DNA from: Luteolibacter luteus
GTDB lineage: Bacteria > Verrucomicrobiota > Verrucomicrobiia > Verrucomicrobiales > Akkermansiaceae
Direction of reading: 5' to 3'
Assembly (NCBI RefSeq): GCF_012913485.1
Contig: NZ_CP051774.1
Span: forward strand, 3,472,001-3,536,000
Length of the DNA: 64,000 nucleotides
Below the pieces are notes generated by a model that did not search any database, had not been told where the DNA came from, and saw only the letters and a program-made list of their open reading frames with translations. A program made the translations under genes and the position numbers. This document shows positions 55,507 to 64,000 of the stretch, one piece after another (the first letter of the stretch is position 1; every line of letters starts with the position of its first letter).

Positions 55507-57435
55507 ATGCCTTTCTCCAGATATGGATTTCTCCGGCTCGCCGTCTGTGTGCCGGAAGTCGAAGTAGCCGCCGTTGAGGCGAATACGAGGCACACGATCG
55601 CCGCACTCGAAAAGGCGGCGGCCGCCGGCGCGCAGCTGGCCGTTTTCCCGGAGCTGGGCATCACCGGCTACTCCTGTGCCGACCTCTTCTACCAGAAGCG
55701 GCTTCTGGATGCGGCGGAGCAGGCCGTGAAGGATGTGGCGGATGCCTGCGGTCGTCTCGGCATTGCCGCGGTCGTGGGCCTGCCGGCGAGAAACAAGGAT
55801 CGCCTCTACAATGTCGCAGCGGTGATCGGGGCGAACGGCAAGCTTGCGGGGATGGTCGTGAAAACGCACCTGCCGACGAATCACGAATTCTATGAGCGGC
55901 GGTGGTTCGCCACGGCCTTCGATCTCCCGGATGGCGGGGAGATCTCCTTCCTTGGAGGCACCGTCCCTTTCGGAGCCGATCTTTTGTTCCCGGTCGAGGA
56001 ATGGCCCGATTGTGTCCTCGGCGTGGAAATCTGCGAGGATCTCTGGTCCGTCATTCCACCTAGCAGCTCCCAGGCCGTGGCCGGGGCGAACGTGCTGCTG
56101 AATCTTTCCGCGAGCAATGAGCTGTTGGGCAAGGTGGGTTACCGGCGCGACCTTGTCCGCCAGCAATCGGCGCGCTGCCTTGCTGCCTATGCCTACTGCT
56201 CGGCCGGGCCGGGTGAGTCCACGACGGACATCGTTTATTCCGGCCATTCGCTCATCTGCGAAAACGGCGGCCTGCTGGCGGAGACGGAGCGCCTGAGCTT
56301 CGATGTTCAGGTGGCGGTGGCCGATATCGATGTCGGCAAGCTTCATCACGAGCGACTGGTGAGCAGCAGCTACCGGGAAAGCACCACACGTTCCTTCCGG
56401 CGTGTCGAACTTCACCTGAAGCCGTGGAGGGAAAAGGGCGGCTTACTTCGTCGCGTGGACCCGCGGCCCTTTGTTCCGGCTGATCCGCAGCGCCGCACGG
56501 AACACTGCGAGGAGATTTTCCGTATCCAGACGGTGGGCCTTGCCAAGCGTCTCCGGCACACGAAGTGCAAGGGGATCGTCCTTGGGCTTTCCGGTGGACT
56601 TGATTCCACGCTCGCCGCGTTGGTTGCCGTTCGTGCCTTCGATCTGGTGGGTATGGATCGCAAGCAGATCGTAGCGATCACCATGCCGGGCATGGGTACC
56701 ACCGATCGGACGCGCGATAACAGTGTGGTGCTGGCGGAAATGTTGGGCCTGACCTTGCGCGAGATCGTCATCCGCGAGGCGGTGGAAGTTCACTTCCGCG
56801 ACATCGGCCATCCGCCGGACCTGCACGATGTCACTTTCGAAAATTCGCAAGCTCGCGAACGAACCCAGATCCTTATGGATGTGGCGAACCAGATCGGCGG
56901 CTTCGTTCTTGGCACTGGAGACCTTTCGGAGCTGGCGCTGGGATGGTGCACCTTCAATGGCGACCACATGTCGATGTATCACGCGAATGCCGGGGTTCCG
57001 AAAACCCTTGTACGTCACCTCGTCGAATGGTGTGCCGAGGAGGTTTTCCGCGGACCGGAAGCGGCTGTTTTGCATGATATCGCGGCCACGCCGATCAGCC
57101 CCGAGCTCCTGCCCCCGGACAAGGAAGGGAAGATCGTCCAGCAGACCGAGGAAGTGGTGGGGCCCTATTCCTTGCACGACTTCTTCCTCTTCCAATTCGT
57201 TCGCCTCGGCTTCCCTCCGGACAAGATTCGGTATCTGGCGGAGATCGCCTTCGATGGCGAATACTCGCCGGAAGTGATCGCGAAGTGGCTGGATGTCTTT
57301 ATCCGGCGGTTCTTCTCACAACAATTCAAGCGGAACGCGATGCCTGACGGCCCGAAGGTCGGCTCGGTCGCGCTCTCGCCTCGGGGGGATTGGCGGATGC
57401 CGAGCGACTCGGTTTCCCAGTCCTGGCTCGATTGA
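55507..57435 (+). CDS. nadE: Glutamine-dependent NAD+ synthetase
   Basis: A 642-residue two-domain enzyme. ATG 55507 is chosen; the upstream open frame is part of the GT2 gene. The N-terminal carbon-nitrogen hydrolase domain (about 1-290) has the Glu-Lys-Cys triad in [21 protein letters not shown] and [10 protein letters not shown]. The C-terminal synthetase has the pyrophosphate loop [12 protein letters not shown], then [28 protein letters not shown]. It makes NAD from deamido-NAD using glutamine. A housekeeping gene inside a polysaccharide operon; NAD demand by Uxs and the dehydrogenase could be a link, but chance placement is as likely. Confidence 0.95.
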   Translation: MPFSRYGFLRLAVCVPEVEVAAVEANTRHTIAALEKAAAAGAQLAVFPELGITGYSCADLFYQKRLLDAAEQAVKDVADACGRLGIAAVVGLPARNKDRLYNVAAVIGANGKLAGMVVKTHLPTNHEFYERRWFATAFDLPDGGEISFLGGTVPFGADLLFPVEEWPDCVLGVEICEDLWSVIPPSSSQAVAGANVLLNLSASNELLGKVGYRRDLVRQQSARCLAAYAYCSAGPGESTTDIVYSGHSLICENGGLLAETERLSFDVQVAVADIDVGKLHHERLVSSSYRESTTRSFRRVELHLKPWREKGGLLRRVDPRPFVPADPQRRTEHCEEIFRIQTVGLAKRLRHTKCKGIVLGLSGGLDSTLAALVAVRAFDLVGMDRKQIVAITMPGMGTTDRTRDNSVVLAEMLGLTLREIVIREAVEVHFRDIGHPPDLHDVTFENSQARERTQILMDVANQIGGFVLGTGDLSELALGWCTFNGDHMSMYHANAGVPKTLVRHLVEWCAEEVFRGPEAAVLHDIAATPISPELLPPDKEGKIVQQTEEVVGPYSLHDFFLFQFVRLGFPPDKIRYLAEIAFDGEYSPEVIAKWLDVFIRRFFSQQFKRNAMPDGPKVGSVALSPRGDWRMPSDSVSQSWLD

Positions 57436-57454
57436 CCGGCATCCGGATTGCATC

Positions 57455-58609
57455 ATGTCTCAGAACGCACAGGTGACTTGCGTCTTCATCACGGGCTCCT
57501 TGCAGCCCTATGCGATTGATTTCTATCGCGGGCTTGAGCGCGCCGCAAAGGCAGCGGGCTGGCGTTTGCTCATTCTCGTGGGCAGCCGTTCCACCTATCG
57601 GCCGTGGAGCAAGTTGAGCGTCTCCGAGGAAGATCCCTTGTTCCAATTCATTCCGGGAACGCCCGCGCCGGATTGGGTCCAGCGCCTCCTTGGCTCCTCA
57701 GCCCGGGATAAAATTCTTTTGCCCGGTGGTTCGGGTGTCATCGACCTGCTGGAGGAACTGAAGCCGGACATCGTTATCCTAAACGAAAGAAATCCCCTTA
57801 ATCTGAGGGCTGCCTGGTGGGCCCGGGGTGAGCGGATTCCCTGCGTGCTTGCCACGGACATCGGCCAGTCTCCGCCGCCGCATGCCGTGACCCGGTTCCA
57901 CGTGATTTATCACCGGCTCGTCCGCGGGCTTTTCGACGGGGCCATCGCGAAGACCAAAGATGCCGAAACCGCCTTCGTGAAGGACGGTGCGCCTGCCTCG
58001 GTGCTGGCTCCTCATGGCATCGATACCGATCGTTTTCCCAACGGTTCCCCGGATGCCAAGGTGAAGCCATTTCAATTCGTTTTCGTTGGCGCTCTGGATG
58101 CATCCAAGGGGCTGGATGTCTTGGTCGAAGCGGGACGCTTGCTACATTCGAAGGGCTACGATTTCGTGATCCGGCTGGTGGGCACAGGCTCATGGACTCT
58201 CCCGGAGCAGGATGCGGGCGCTTCCTGGATTTCCTTTGCGGGTTTCCAAGAGGGGGAATCCCTCTTGAAGGAGTATCAAGCTTCATCCGCATTCATCCTT
58301 CCCAGCTTGGGCGATACCTATGGAGTGGTCGTCCACGAGGCCGCTTCTTGCGGCCTTCCCTTGATCGTAACCACCGCCTCCGGCGCCAGCTGGACCTTGG
58401 TGGTGGAGGGGGAAAGCGGCTTCCGGGTTGAGCCGAAGGATGCGGCTTCGCTGGCGGAGCGGATGGCAATCTTGTTAGATGACCCGGAACTCTGTGCCAG
58501 GCTGGGACAGGGTGCACGGAAACAAGCACTTCATTGGTGCACCCGGCGCTCGGGCGAGCGGGTGGTGGACTGGCTGCGGCAGTTGCTCCCCGCGAATCCG
58601 CCAGCTTGA
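57455..58609 (+). CDS. GT4-family glycosyltransferase
   Basis: A 384-residue GT-B enzyme; ATG 57455 is used because the longer frame overlaps nadE. Motifs are VCVFITGSLQPYAIDFYRGLERAA at the start (VFITGSLQPY), DIVILNERNPLNLRAAWWA, and in the C-terminal domain FQFVFVGALDASKGLDVLVEAGRLL, SSAFILPSLGDTYGVVVHEAASCGLPLIVT (E-x7-like) and GFRVEPKDAASLAERM. It starts 20 bp after nadE and ends 28 bp before glf. Confidence 0.9.
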   Translation: MSQNAQVTCVFITGSLQPYAIDFYRGLERAAKAAGWRLLILVGSRSTYRPWSKLSVSEEDPLFQFIPGTPAPDWVQRLLGSSARDKILLPGGSGVIDLLEELKPDIVILNERNPLNLRAAWWARGERIPCVLATDIGQSPPPHAVTRFHVIYHRLVRGLFDGAIAKTKDAETAFVKDGAPASVLAPHGIDTDRFPNGSPDAKVKPFQFVFVGALDASKGLDVLVEAGRLLHSKGYDFVIRLVGTGSWTLPEQDAGASWISFAGFQEGESLLKEYQASSAFILPSLGDTYGVVVHEAASCGLPLIVTTASGASWTLVVEGESGFRVEPKDAASLAERMAILLDDPELCARLGQGARKQALHWCTRRSGERVVDWLRQLLPANPPA

Positions 58610-58636
58610 ACGTATCGGAAAATTTCAAAGACTCTT

Positions 58637-59815
58637 ATGACGAATTTATCCCAAGTCTCAGATTCGGAACAACGCGTCCTGATTGTTGGGGCCGGCTTTT
58701 CCGGAGCCGTCCTCGCCCGGCAACTCGCCGAACTCGCGAACATCAAAAGCCTCGTTATCGACTCCCGCGAGCACATCGCGGGCAATTGTCATACCGAGCG
58801 GGATGCCGAAACCGGCATCATGATTCACCGCTACGGTCCCCATATTTTCCACACCAATCGCGCCGATGTCTGGGACTATGTGAACCGCTTTGGCGACTTC
58901 CGCCCCTTCGTCAATCGCGTCAAGGCCACCATCGACCAAGGCGTCTTTTCACTGCCGGTCAATCTTCACACGATCAACCAGTTCTTTGGCACCAATCTTT
59001 CCCCTGCCGAAGCGCGCGAGTTCATCGAACAGAAAGCGGATACCTCCATTACGGAACCTGCGAACTTCGAGGAGCAGGCACTCAAGTTCATCGGCCGCGA
59101 GCTCTACGAGGCCTTTTTCCAAGGCTACACGAAGAAGCAATGGGGTTGCGATCCCCGTGAACTTCCTGCCGCCATCCTCAGCCGTCTTCCGGTCCGCTTC
59201 AGCTACGACGACAACTATTACAATAGTAGCTTCCAGGGGATTCCCGCAGAAGGCTACACCGAGGTCGTTGCGAAAATCCTGTCCCACCCGAATATCGAGG
59301 TCCGCCTCAATACACGGTACGAACACGACATGGCGAAGTCATTCGACCATGTCTTCTACACCGGGCCCTTGGACGGCTATTTCGATCATCGTCTCGGTCG
59401 CCTCTCCTACCGCACCGTTTTCTGGGAAGAGAAGAGGGCAACAGGAGACTTCCAAGGAGTTGCAGTGATGAATTACCCCAACCCGGAGGTTCCTTACACT
59501 CGCATTCACGAGCACAAGCACTTTACCCCTTGGGAGAAACACGAAGCCACGCAGGCATTTGTGGAATACAGCAAGGAAACCGGACCTGACGATATCCCGT
59601 ACTACCCGAAGCGGCTTCCCGCCGATAAGGAGTTGCTCGCCGCCTACATCGAACTCGCCAAGGCCGAACATAAAGTCTCTTTCCTGGGTCGTCTCGCTAC
59701 CTATCGCTATCTGGACATGCATCAGGTAATCGGCGAAGCGATGGACTTCGTGGAGCGCTGGCTTTCTGCGAAAGAGAATGGCGAAGCCCTGCCGGAGTGC
59801 TGGCAAGGGCTATGA
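58637..59815 (+). CDS. glf: UDP-galactopyranose mutase
   Basis: A 392-residue flavoenzyme of normal length. The FAD Rossmann motif is VLIVGAGFSGAVLARQLAE. GNCHTERD, IHRYGPHIFHTN, NRVKATIDQGVFSLPVNLHTIN, YEAFFQGYTKKQWG, GIPAEGYTEV and FLGRLATYRYLDMHQVIGEAMDF are diagnostic. It interconverts UDP-galactopyranose and UDP-galactofuranose, so galactofuranose is an expected residue of the polymer. Confidence 0.95.
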   Translation: MTNLSQVSDSEQRVLIVGAGFSGAVLARQLAELANIKSLVIDSREHIAGNCHTERDAETGIMIHRYGPHIFHTNRADVWDYVNRFGDFRPFVNRVKATIDQGVFSLPVNLHTINQFFGTNLSPAEAREFIEQKADTSITEPANFEEQALKFIGRELYEAFFQGYTKKQWGCDPRELPAAILSRLPVRFSYDDNYYNSSFQGIPAEGYTEVVAKILSHPNIEVRLNTRYEHDMAKSFDHVFYTGPLDGYFDHRLGRLSYRTVFWEEKRATGDFQGVAVMNYPNPEVPYTRIHEHKHFTPWEKHEATQAFVEYSKETGPDDIPYYPKRLPADKELLAAYIELAKAEHKVSFLGRLATYRYLDMHQVIGEAMDFVERWLSAKENGEALPECWQGL

Positions 59816-59870
59816 CCGGGAGGCGCTGCAGCCCGCCTCCGGAAAGCGGCGATCCGCGTACAACCATGGA

Positions 59871-60962
59871 ATGGAAAAGATGACGACTGCTGAAGCCACG
59901 AAGACTGCTGCTCGGATTCCTTCGGGAGTGGAACTGCAGGGACCCGTAAAGCATGAGCGGAACCGGGCCATCGACGTCGCCCGGATGGTGGCGGCGATCC
60001 TCATCCTGCTGCTCCACGCGTCCGAGAGCTATGCGACTGCCGGCGGGGACTTGGTGCTCGGCCGCCCGGCATGGACCTTTGTCGGGAATCTCACGATGTG
60101 GGGCCGGGTGCCCTTCTTTTTCTTTCTCTCGGGTTACTTTGCGACGCTCTCCCTCGCGAAGCTCCAATCTGAAGAATCCTTGTTCCTGAAGAAGCGCCTG
60201 AAGGTGTTGATCCCTCCCTACCTCTTTTGGAACACCGTCTCCTTCATGTTGATGTGGGTTGCCGTGACCATGGGCTTCAATCTGATCGGGAACCAGAGGA
60301 CGGATCCTGCGGCGGCGGTCATGAGGATCACCGGCTTCGGGCTTCATCCTGCCGGCGCCTCACTGTGGTTTATTCGGGACCTGATCCTCTGCTCCATGCT
60401 GGCACCCCTTCTCAAGCGGCTGGGTGTTTGGATCCTTATCCCGTGCCTTGCGCTCACCTTCATTCCGGACACGCCCCAAAGCCTGTTCGAGCAGGGCGTG
60501 CCCCGGATTTCTTCCCTAGGTTACTTCGGCTTGGGAATGTTCCTCGCCTACTTGCCATCGGGACTGATGACCCAACTTTTCCCCAAGGCTGGCCGCGCGT
60601 TGCTACTCTGTGCGCTTGTCGGGCTGGCCTACGCGGTATGGGACTTTCCGCGTCCGGGCCTGGCAGGAGTTTCGATCGGTGCTTTGGCGATCTTCCTCGC
60701 GGGGCGTTTCATCAGCGAGACCTTCCCGAAGACGGGGGAGTGGCTGGGCGCGAATGCCAATGCCTCCTTCGTGATCTTCGCGGCAAATTCCCCCTATCTG
60801 GCAGCCGTCAAGCAGCTCTACATCAAGTATCACTTTGTCGACTCGCTGCTTCTCTACTTCGCGGTCCTGACGACCCTGTTCTTCTTTCTCTGCATTGGCT
60901 TCTACGCCTTTGTGAAAAGGTTCATCCCGCGGGCCCTGGTATTGATTTCAGGCGGGCGCTGA
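59871..60962 (+). CDS. Membrane acyltransferase 3-family protein
   Basis: A 363-residue integral protein with about ten helices. Signature: RAIDVARMVAAILILLLHASESYA near 35 (catalytic His region), WGRVPFFFFLSGYFATLSLAKL, FLKKRLKVLIPPYLFWNTV. It is of the acyltransferase 3 type, like the OafA-like protein at 51596, and may O-acylate the polymer. It is the last gene of the plus-strand locus and ends 10 bp from the convergent hydrolase gene. ATG 59871 (or 59880) is the start; the longer frame overlaps glf. Confidence 0.85.
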   Translation: MEKMTTAEATKTAARIPSGVELQGPVKHERNRAIDVARMVAAILILLLHASESYATAGGDLVLGRPAWTFVGNLTMWGRVPFFFFLSGYFATLSLAKLQSEESLFLKKRLKVLIPPYLFWNTVSFMLMWVAVTMGFNLIGNQRTDPAAAVMRITGFGLHPAGASLWFIRDLILCSMLAPLLKRLGVWILIPCLALTFIPDTPQSLFEQGVPRISSLGYFGLGMFLAYLPSGLMTQLFPKAGRALLLCALVGLAYAVWDFPRPGLAGVSIGALAIFLAGRFISETFPKTGEWLGANANASFVIFAANSPYLAAVKQLYIKYHFVDSLLLYFAVLTTLFFFLCIGFYAFVKRFIPRALVLISGGR

Positions 60963-60972
60963 AGGGCTATCC

Positions 60973-63900
60973 TCAATTGGCCGAGCTTTCGAACGACATG
61001 CGCAGGAAGCCCTTGTCGCCCGGCAGGCCGGGATCTCCTGCTTCGAGCAGATATCGGCCGGAGAGTGGATCCACGAGGCAATGCAGATCGACGTCGGCCG
61101 GCGTCTCCCAGCTCTGAAGGCTACGGCTCGAGTCGAGGTGCCATACCACGCCTCTTCCAACGCCCGGGTCTGGAAAGCGGAGCCCCCGCGAGATCCGGGA
61201 AATTTGGAAGCTGTTGTGGCTATTCTCTCGCGGGTTGATGTTAAGCGCGAATTCCACGGAATTCGGCAGCCCGTCGAGATCAGGATCGGCATCCGAAGAA
61301 GAAATGGTCCCTTGGGAGATCTCCCCCGATGTGAAGTACCTCGCTTGCCAGGTCGCGAGCGTCGGTTGTTCGATCGCGGCCAGGCGATAAAACACCCCTG
61401 ATCCGGATACGGGTTGGGAAATCTGGTTCAGGTCCGGTGTGCCCGAAGGCGACACGGAAGCTTGGCCAGAAATCCGGGCGGGCCTCCATTCCACCATGTC
61501 GGTGCTTTCCATCAATCTCCAGCCCACTTGCGAATTGCTCCGCCACAGGAAGCTCACCTGACCCGCGAAGGGCTCCAGTGAAGGTCCCGCATCCGGGCTG
61601 TTGATCGATGTTCCTTCGGAGTACTCCAGAAGATCGGATCTTCCGTCGCCATCGCTGTCGACATTGAGTGCCAATGGTACGCCTCCCGCTGGCGGCGGCG
61701 GTTCGGAATCGAGCCAAGCCATTGCGGGAAGCGGAGCGCCCGAGGTGCTGGTGCCATTCGGGGAGGGCGATGCGAAATAGCGGGGAGCCTCGGGAACCTG
61801 GCCGATCAAAGTCAGCTTCGGGCTCACGAAGCAGCGCCCGTCTGACCCGGCAGCATTGAACACCTGCACGGCGAGCAGGTTCTCGCCGGTCTTGACCAGG
61901 CTGGCGAATTCGCTCAAGTCGAAGCTCAGCGCAGCTGTCCCGCGTGAGTCATCCCGGGAAAGCGGTGCCGTCAGGCCGGATGCGGGTGCATTGCACGCGG
62001 CGACTTCGACGCCATTGATCCACGCCCTGAAGCCGTCGTCGAAGTTGATGTCCATCCGCATTCCCGCCAGAGCTTGGGAAGATCCCTGAAACGGGATCCT
62101 GACCAAGCAGGTGGATTGCTCGGAGAAAACGCCCGTGTAGTCGTTCGCCATCGGCTTCGTCTCACCGGCACCGATGTTGGAAGACTCATTCGAGCCAGCG
62201 GGTGCGTACGCGTTGGTGAGATCGACGCTCGCGTAGTCGATCGTCACATCTTGGGAAGAGGAAGCATCGTAGGATCCCCACACCAGCCAGTTTTGACGGC
62301 TTGCATCGCTGAATCTTCCGCCGGTGAGAGAGGTGATCTGCACGCCATCCCTCCATACGAAAAATCGCCGGGTAGGAGCATGGTAAGCGAACCGGAAGAC
62401 GTGGAAGTCATCGGAGTTGGACTCGCTGGAAAGGGTGAAACCTTGGTCGTAGGGCTGCCCGTACCTCACTTTGTCAGACTGGATGAAGATCGTGCCATAA
62501 CCTCCGCCGGCACCCCGGGTTCCACCCTTGATCACAAAGCCGCGATTCGTGCCGCTCTGGGTGCCATTGATCCGGAGCCGGGTCTCGAAGGTCCAGGACA
62601 CGTCGTCGCTCTGGGTCCATGCGAAAGGTGAGCCCATCAGCCCCGTTCCCGTAGCTTGATAAGTACCGTCTCCTTGCGCCGTCCAAGTTCCCTTGCCGTA
62701 GGAATAGAGTCCCCAAATGCCGCTGGGCGCCTGGCTGCAGTTCCACCGTTTTGTGAATTGGTCTTCTGCTTTTGTTGCCAGCTCATATCCGGTTCCTCCC
62801 GTGCCGCTATCCCATGAGCCGGAGTAGGAGGGCTGCTGCCAATTTTCGGGCGGGGTGCTCGTAACCAACCGGGAGTGAGGAGAAGAAGTGCCCACCGCCT
62901 CGGTGGTTTGCGGATCTTGAAGGCCAAAGGAGCCCGAAGCGGTCCAATCCCTCCAACCGGCGGATTGGACCATCAGGCCGTCCCGCCCTACCAGACGGAG
63001 TTGGCCGCTTTCATAGTCCACTCCGAAATTGGTGTGCAGGGTTCGGGTAGGGTCCTTCCGGTTGTGTCCGGAGAGAAAGATCAACCGTCTCTCCTTCGGC
63101 CACAGGACGGTCGAGTTTTCAAACTCATACCTTGGCGTCCCGGCTCCCGTATCCAGTGACAGCCCATCGAGGCAAAGGCCGCCTTCATAGGGATTGTAGA
63201 TCTCAACCCAGGGACGTTTGGTTCCGGTGTCGTCGTTCGGGCTCCCAGCACCTGGCAAGGGGACGATCTCGGTGAGCTTGGGAAGCATGCTCTTCGCGCG
63301 CGTTTCCCAAGCACGGCAATAAATGATTTCCGCCAGCCGCTTGAGACCGGGCTCCACGAAATGCAAACCTTCGCCGCCCCACTCAGGGTGCGTTGCCAAC
63401 TGCGAGTATGCATCGATGGTGCCAAAGCCGGCGCTTGGCGCGAATTGATCCATCCTGTTCTGGATGGCAGGACGGTTGGCGGCGATGCCGTTGTCGTCCT
63501 CGGTAAAGACCGTGACATTCGGAAACACGTTGCCCGGGAAAGCGGGAACCCCGCGAGGTCCACGGAAATCCGGCGACAAGCGGTTCCAGATCCAGATGGA
63601 AGGGTTCTTTCCCGAGCTTCTCCAAGCTGCCGCCAATTCCCGGTAACCTTGTTCGAACTTCACGGGATCGCTGAAGGCGGGAAGACAATCATTGATTCCG
63701 AGTCCGGAAATCACCACATCCGGTTTCCACTTCAGAATGCCCACCTGCTCGCCGCTGTTGAGGTAAGCCCGGTATTCTTCGCCCGGATATCGCCCGGCGC
63801 TGGCTCCATTGAAGCCGTAGTTGCGAAGGGAAAAGCCAGGTCCTAACAGCCGCTCCAATTGGAAAGGGTAGCTTCGGCGCAGGAGCGGATAATCAGCCCA

Positions 63901-64000
63901 GTATCCCCAAGTCATGCTTCCTCCGACGCATACCACTTTTTGGGGCACGGGATCGGGAGACACCACAGGATCTCCCATCGCCGTTCCTAGGGCGACTAGA
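60973..64000 (-). CDS. Large SGNH-hydrolase multi-domain secreted protein, 5' end outside the window
   Basis: At least 1008 residues. The frame remains open from the apparent ATG (63978) to the right edge and reads LVALGTA before it, the end of a signal peptide, so the real start is outside. An N-terminal SGNH/GDSL esterase-like domain (to about 230) has VCVGGSMTWG (block I), NYGFNGASAGR (block II), SGLGINDC (block III, GxND) and GGEGLHF (catalytic His). A lamin-tail-like domain follows (about 235-390; PWVEIYNPYEGGLCLDGLSLD), then a lectin-like sandwich (about 405-590), another sandwich (about 630-740) and a tail with two DxDxDG..EY/EFA modules. Possibly a deacetylase or esterase acting on polysaccharide. 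It converges on the polysaccharide locus. Confidence 0.8.
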   Translation of the reverse strand, partial: LVALGTAMGDPVVSPDPVPQKVVCVGGSMTWGYWADYPLLRRSYPFQLERLLGPGFSLRNYGFNGASAGRYPGEEYRAYLNSGEQVGILKWKPDVVISGLGINDCLPAFSDPVKFEQGYRELAAAWRSSGKNPSIWIWNRLSPDFRGPRGVPAFPGNVFPNVTVFTEDDNGIAANRPAIQNRMDQFAPSAGFGTIDAYSQLATHPEWGGEGLHFVEPGLKRLAEIIYCRAWETRAKSMLPKLTEIVPLPGAGSPNDDTGTKRPWVEIYNPYEGGLCLDGLSLDTGAGTPRYEFENSTVLWPKERRLIFLSGHNRKDPTRTLHTNFGVDYESGQLRLVGRDGLMVQSAGWRDWTASGSFGLQDPQTTEAVGTSSPHSRLVTSTPPENWQQPSYSGSWDSGTGGTGYELATKAEDQFTKRWNCSQAPSGIWGLYSYGKGTWTAQGDGTYQATGTGLMGSPFAWTQSDDVSWTFETRLRINGTQSGTNRGFVIKGGTRGAGGGYGTIFIQSDKVRYGQPYDQGFTLSSESNSDDFHVFRFAYHAPTRRFFVWRDGVQITSLTGGRFSDASRQNWLVWGSYDASSSQDVTIDYASVDLTNAYAPAGSNESSNIGAGETKPMANDYTGVFSEQSTCLVRIPFQGSSQALAGMRMDINFDDGFRAWINGVEVAACNAPASGLTAPLSRDDSRGTAALSFDLSEFASLVKTGENLLAVQVFNAAGSDGRCFVSPKLTLIGQVPEAPRYFASPSPNGTSTSGAPLPAMAWLDSEPPPPAGGVPLALNVDSDGDGRSDLLEYSEGTSINSPDAGPSLEPFAGQVSFLWRSNSQVGWRLMESTDMVEWRPARISGQASVSPSGTPDLNQISQPVSGSGVFYRLAAIEQPTLATWQARYFTSGEISQGTISSSDADPDLDGLPNSVEFALNINPRENSHNSFQISRISRGLRFPDPGVGRGVVWHLDSSRSLQSWETPADVDLHCLVDPLSGRYLLEAGDPGLPGDKGFLRMSFESSAN

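Overview
The window looks like a chromosomal segment of a high-GC Verrucomicrobium (Verrucomicrobiae, possibly Luteolibacter-like; the genus is a guess). The pointers are a dehydrogenase-HEAT-cytochrome c fusion typical of the PVC superphylum, a DUF6807/PmoA-like protein, autotransporter-associated beta-strand proteins, two PEP-CTERM proteins, an RCC1-repeat/peptidase-S74 protein, and secreted proteins with DxDxDG-type tails. No rRNA, CRISPR array, plasmid or phage module was seen. The only RNA gene found is a tRNA-Cys.

Layout. (1) 1-10557, plus strand: five tightly packed genes (the last four linked by 4-bp overlaps) for exported proteins. They are a giant protein cut by the left edge, a small anchored protein, an RCC1/S74 protein, a secreted protein and a PEP-CTERM protein. 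(2) 10558-19923: a gene-poor stretch with a decayed RAYT-type transposase fragment, two tandem paralogous beta-strand-repeat proteins separated by a strong hairpin, then the cytochrome c fusion and a PmoA-like protein. (3) 19924-27302, minus strand: a compact seven-gene operon that is the best candidate for an undescribed system. It encodes two anchored or exported proteins of unknown function, a Tat-signal protein with ten DxxC motifs, a radical SAM/SPASM maturase with an N-terminal RRE-like domain, two putative sugar-transfer proteins and a GT25-GT14 fusion. I read it as a RiPP-like pathway making a cross-linked and perhaps glycosylated exported protein. (4) tRNA-Cys at 27860-27934, then a methyltransferase. 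(5) 29666-60962, plus strand: a large exopolysaccharide locus. It holds a GbsR/MarR regulator, a NusG paralogue, nucleotide-sugar enzymes (UDP-xylose, UDP-HexNAcA, GDP-fucose, UDP-Galf), PAPS synthesis (cysC, cysDN), a sulfotransferase, glycosyltransferases, a polymerase/ligase-like protein, a flippase, methyl- and acyltransferases, and an embedded nadE. (6) 60973-64000, minus strand: a large SGNH-hydrolase protein cut by the right edge.

How the polysaccharide locus may be controlled: a palindrome of consensus GTTCAnTTnnnATTGAAC lies in front of three transcription units (29618, 30742, 43894). Two of these leaders also carry a sequence differing by one or two bases from the enterobacterial ops element GGCGGTAGCGTG. 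The first genes of the locus are a DNA-binding GbsR-type protein and an RfaH/UpxY-like NusG paralogue. This suggests a two-layer switch: operator control of initiation plus ops-type antitermination. The product is inferred to be a fucose-containing, possibly sulfated and methylated surface polysaccharide.
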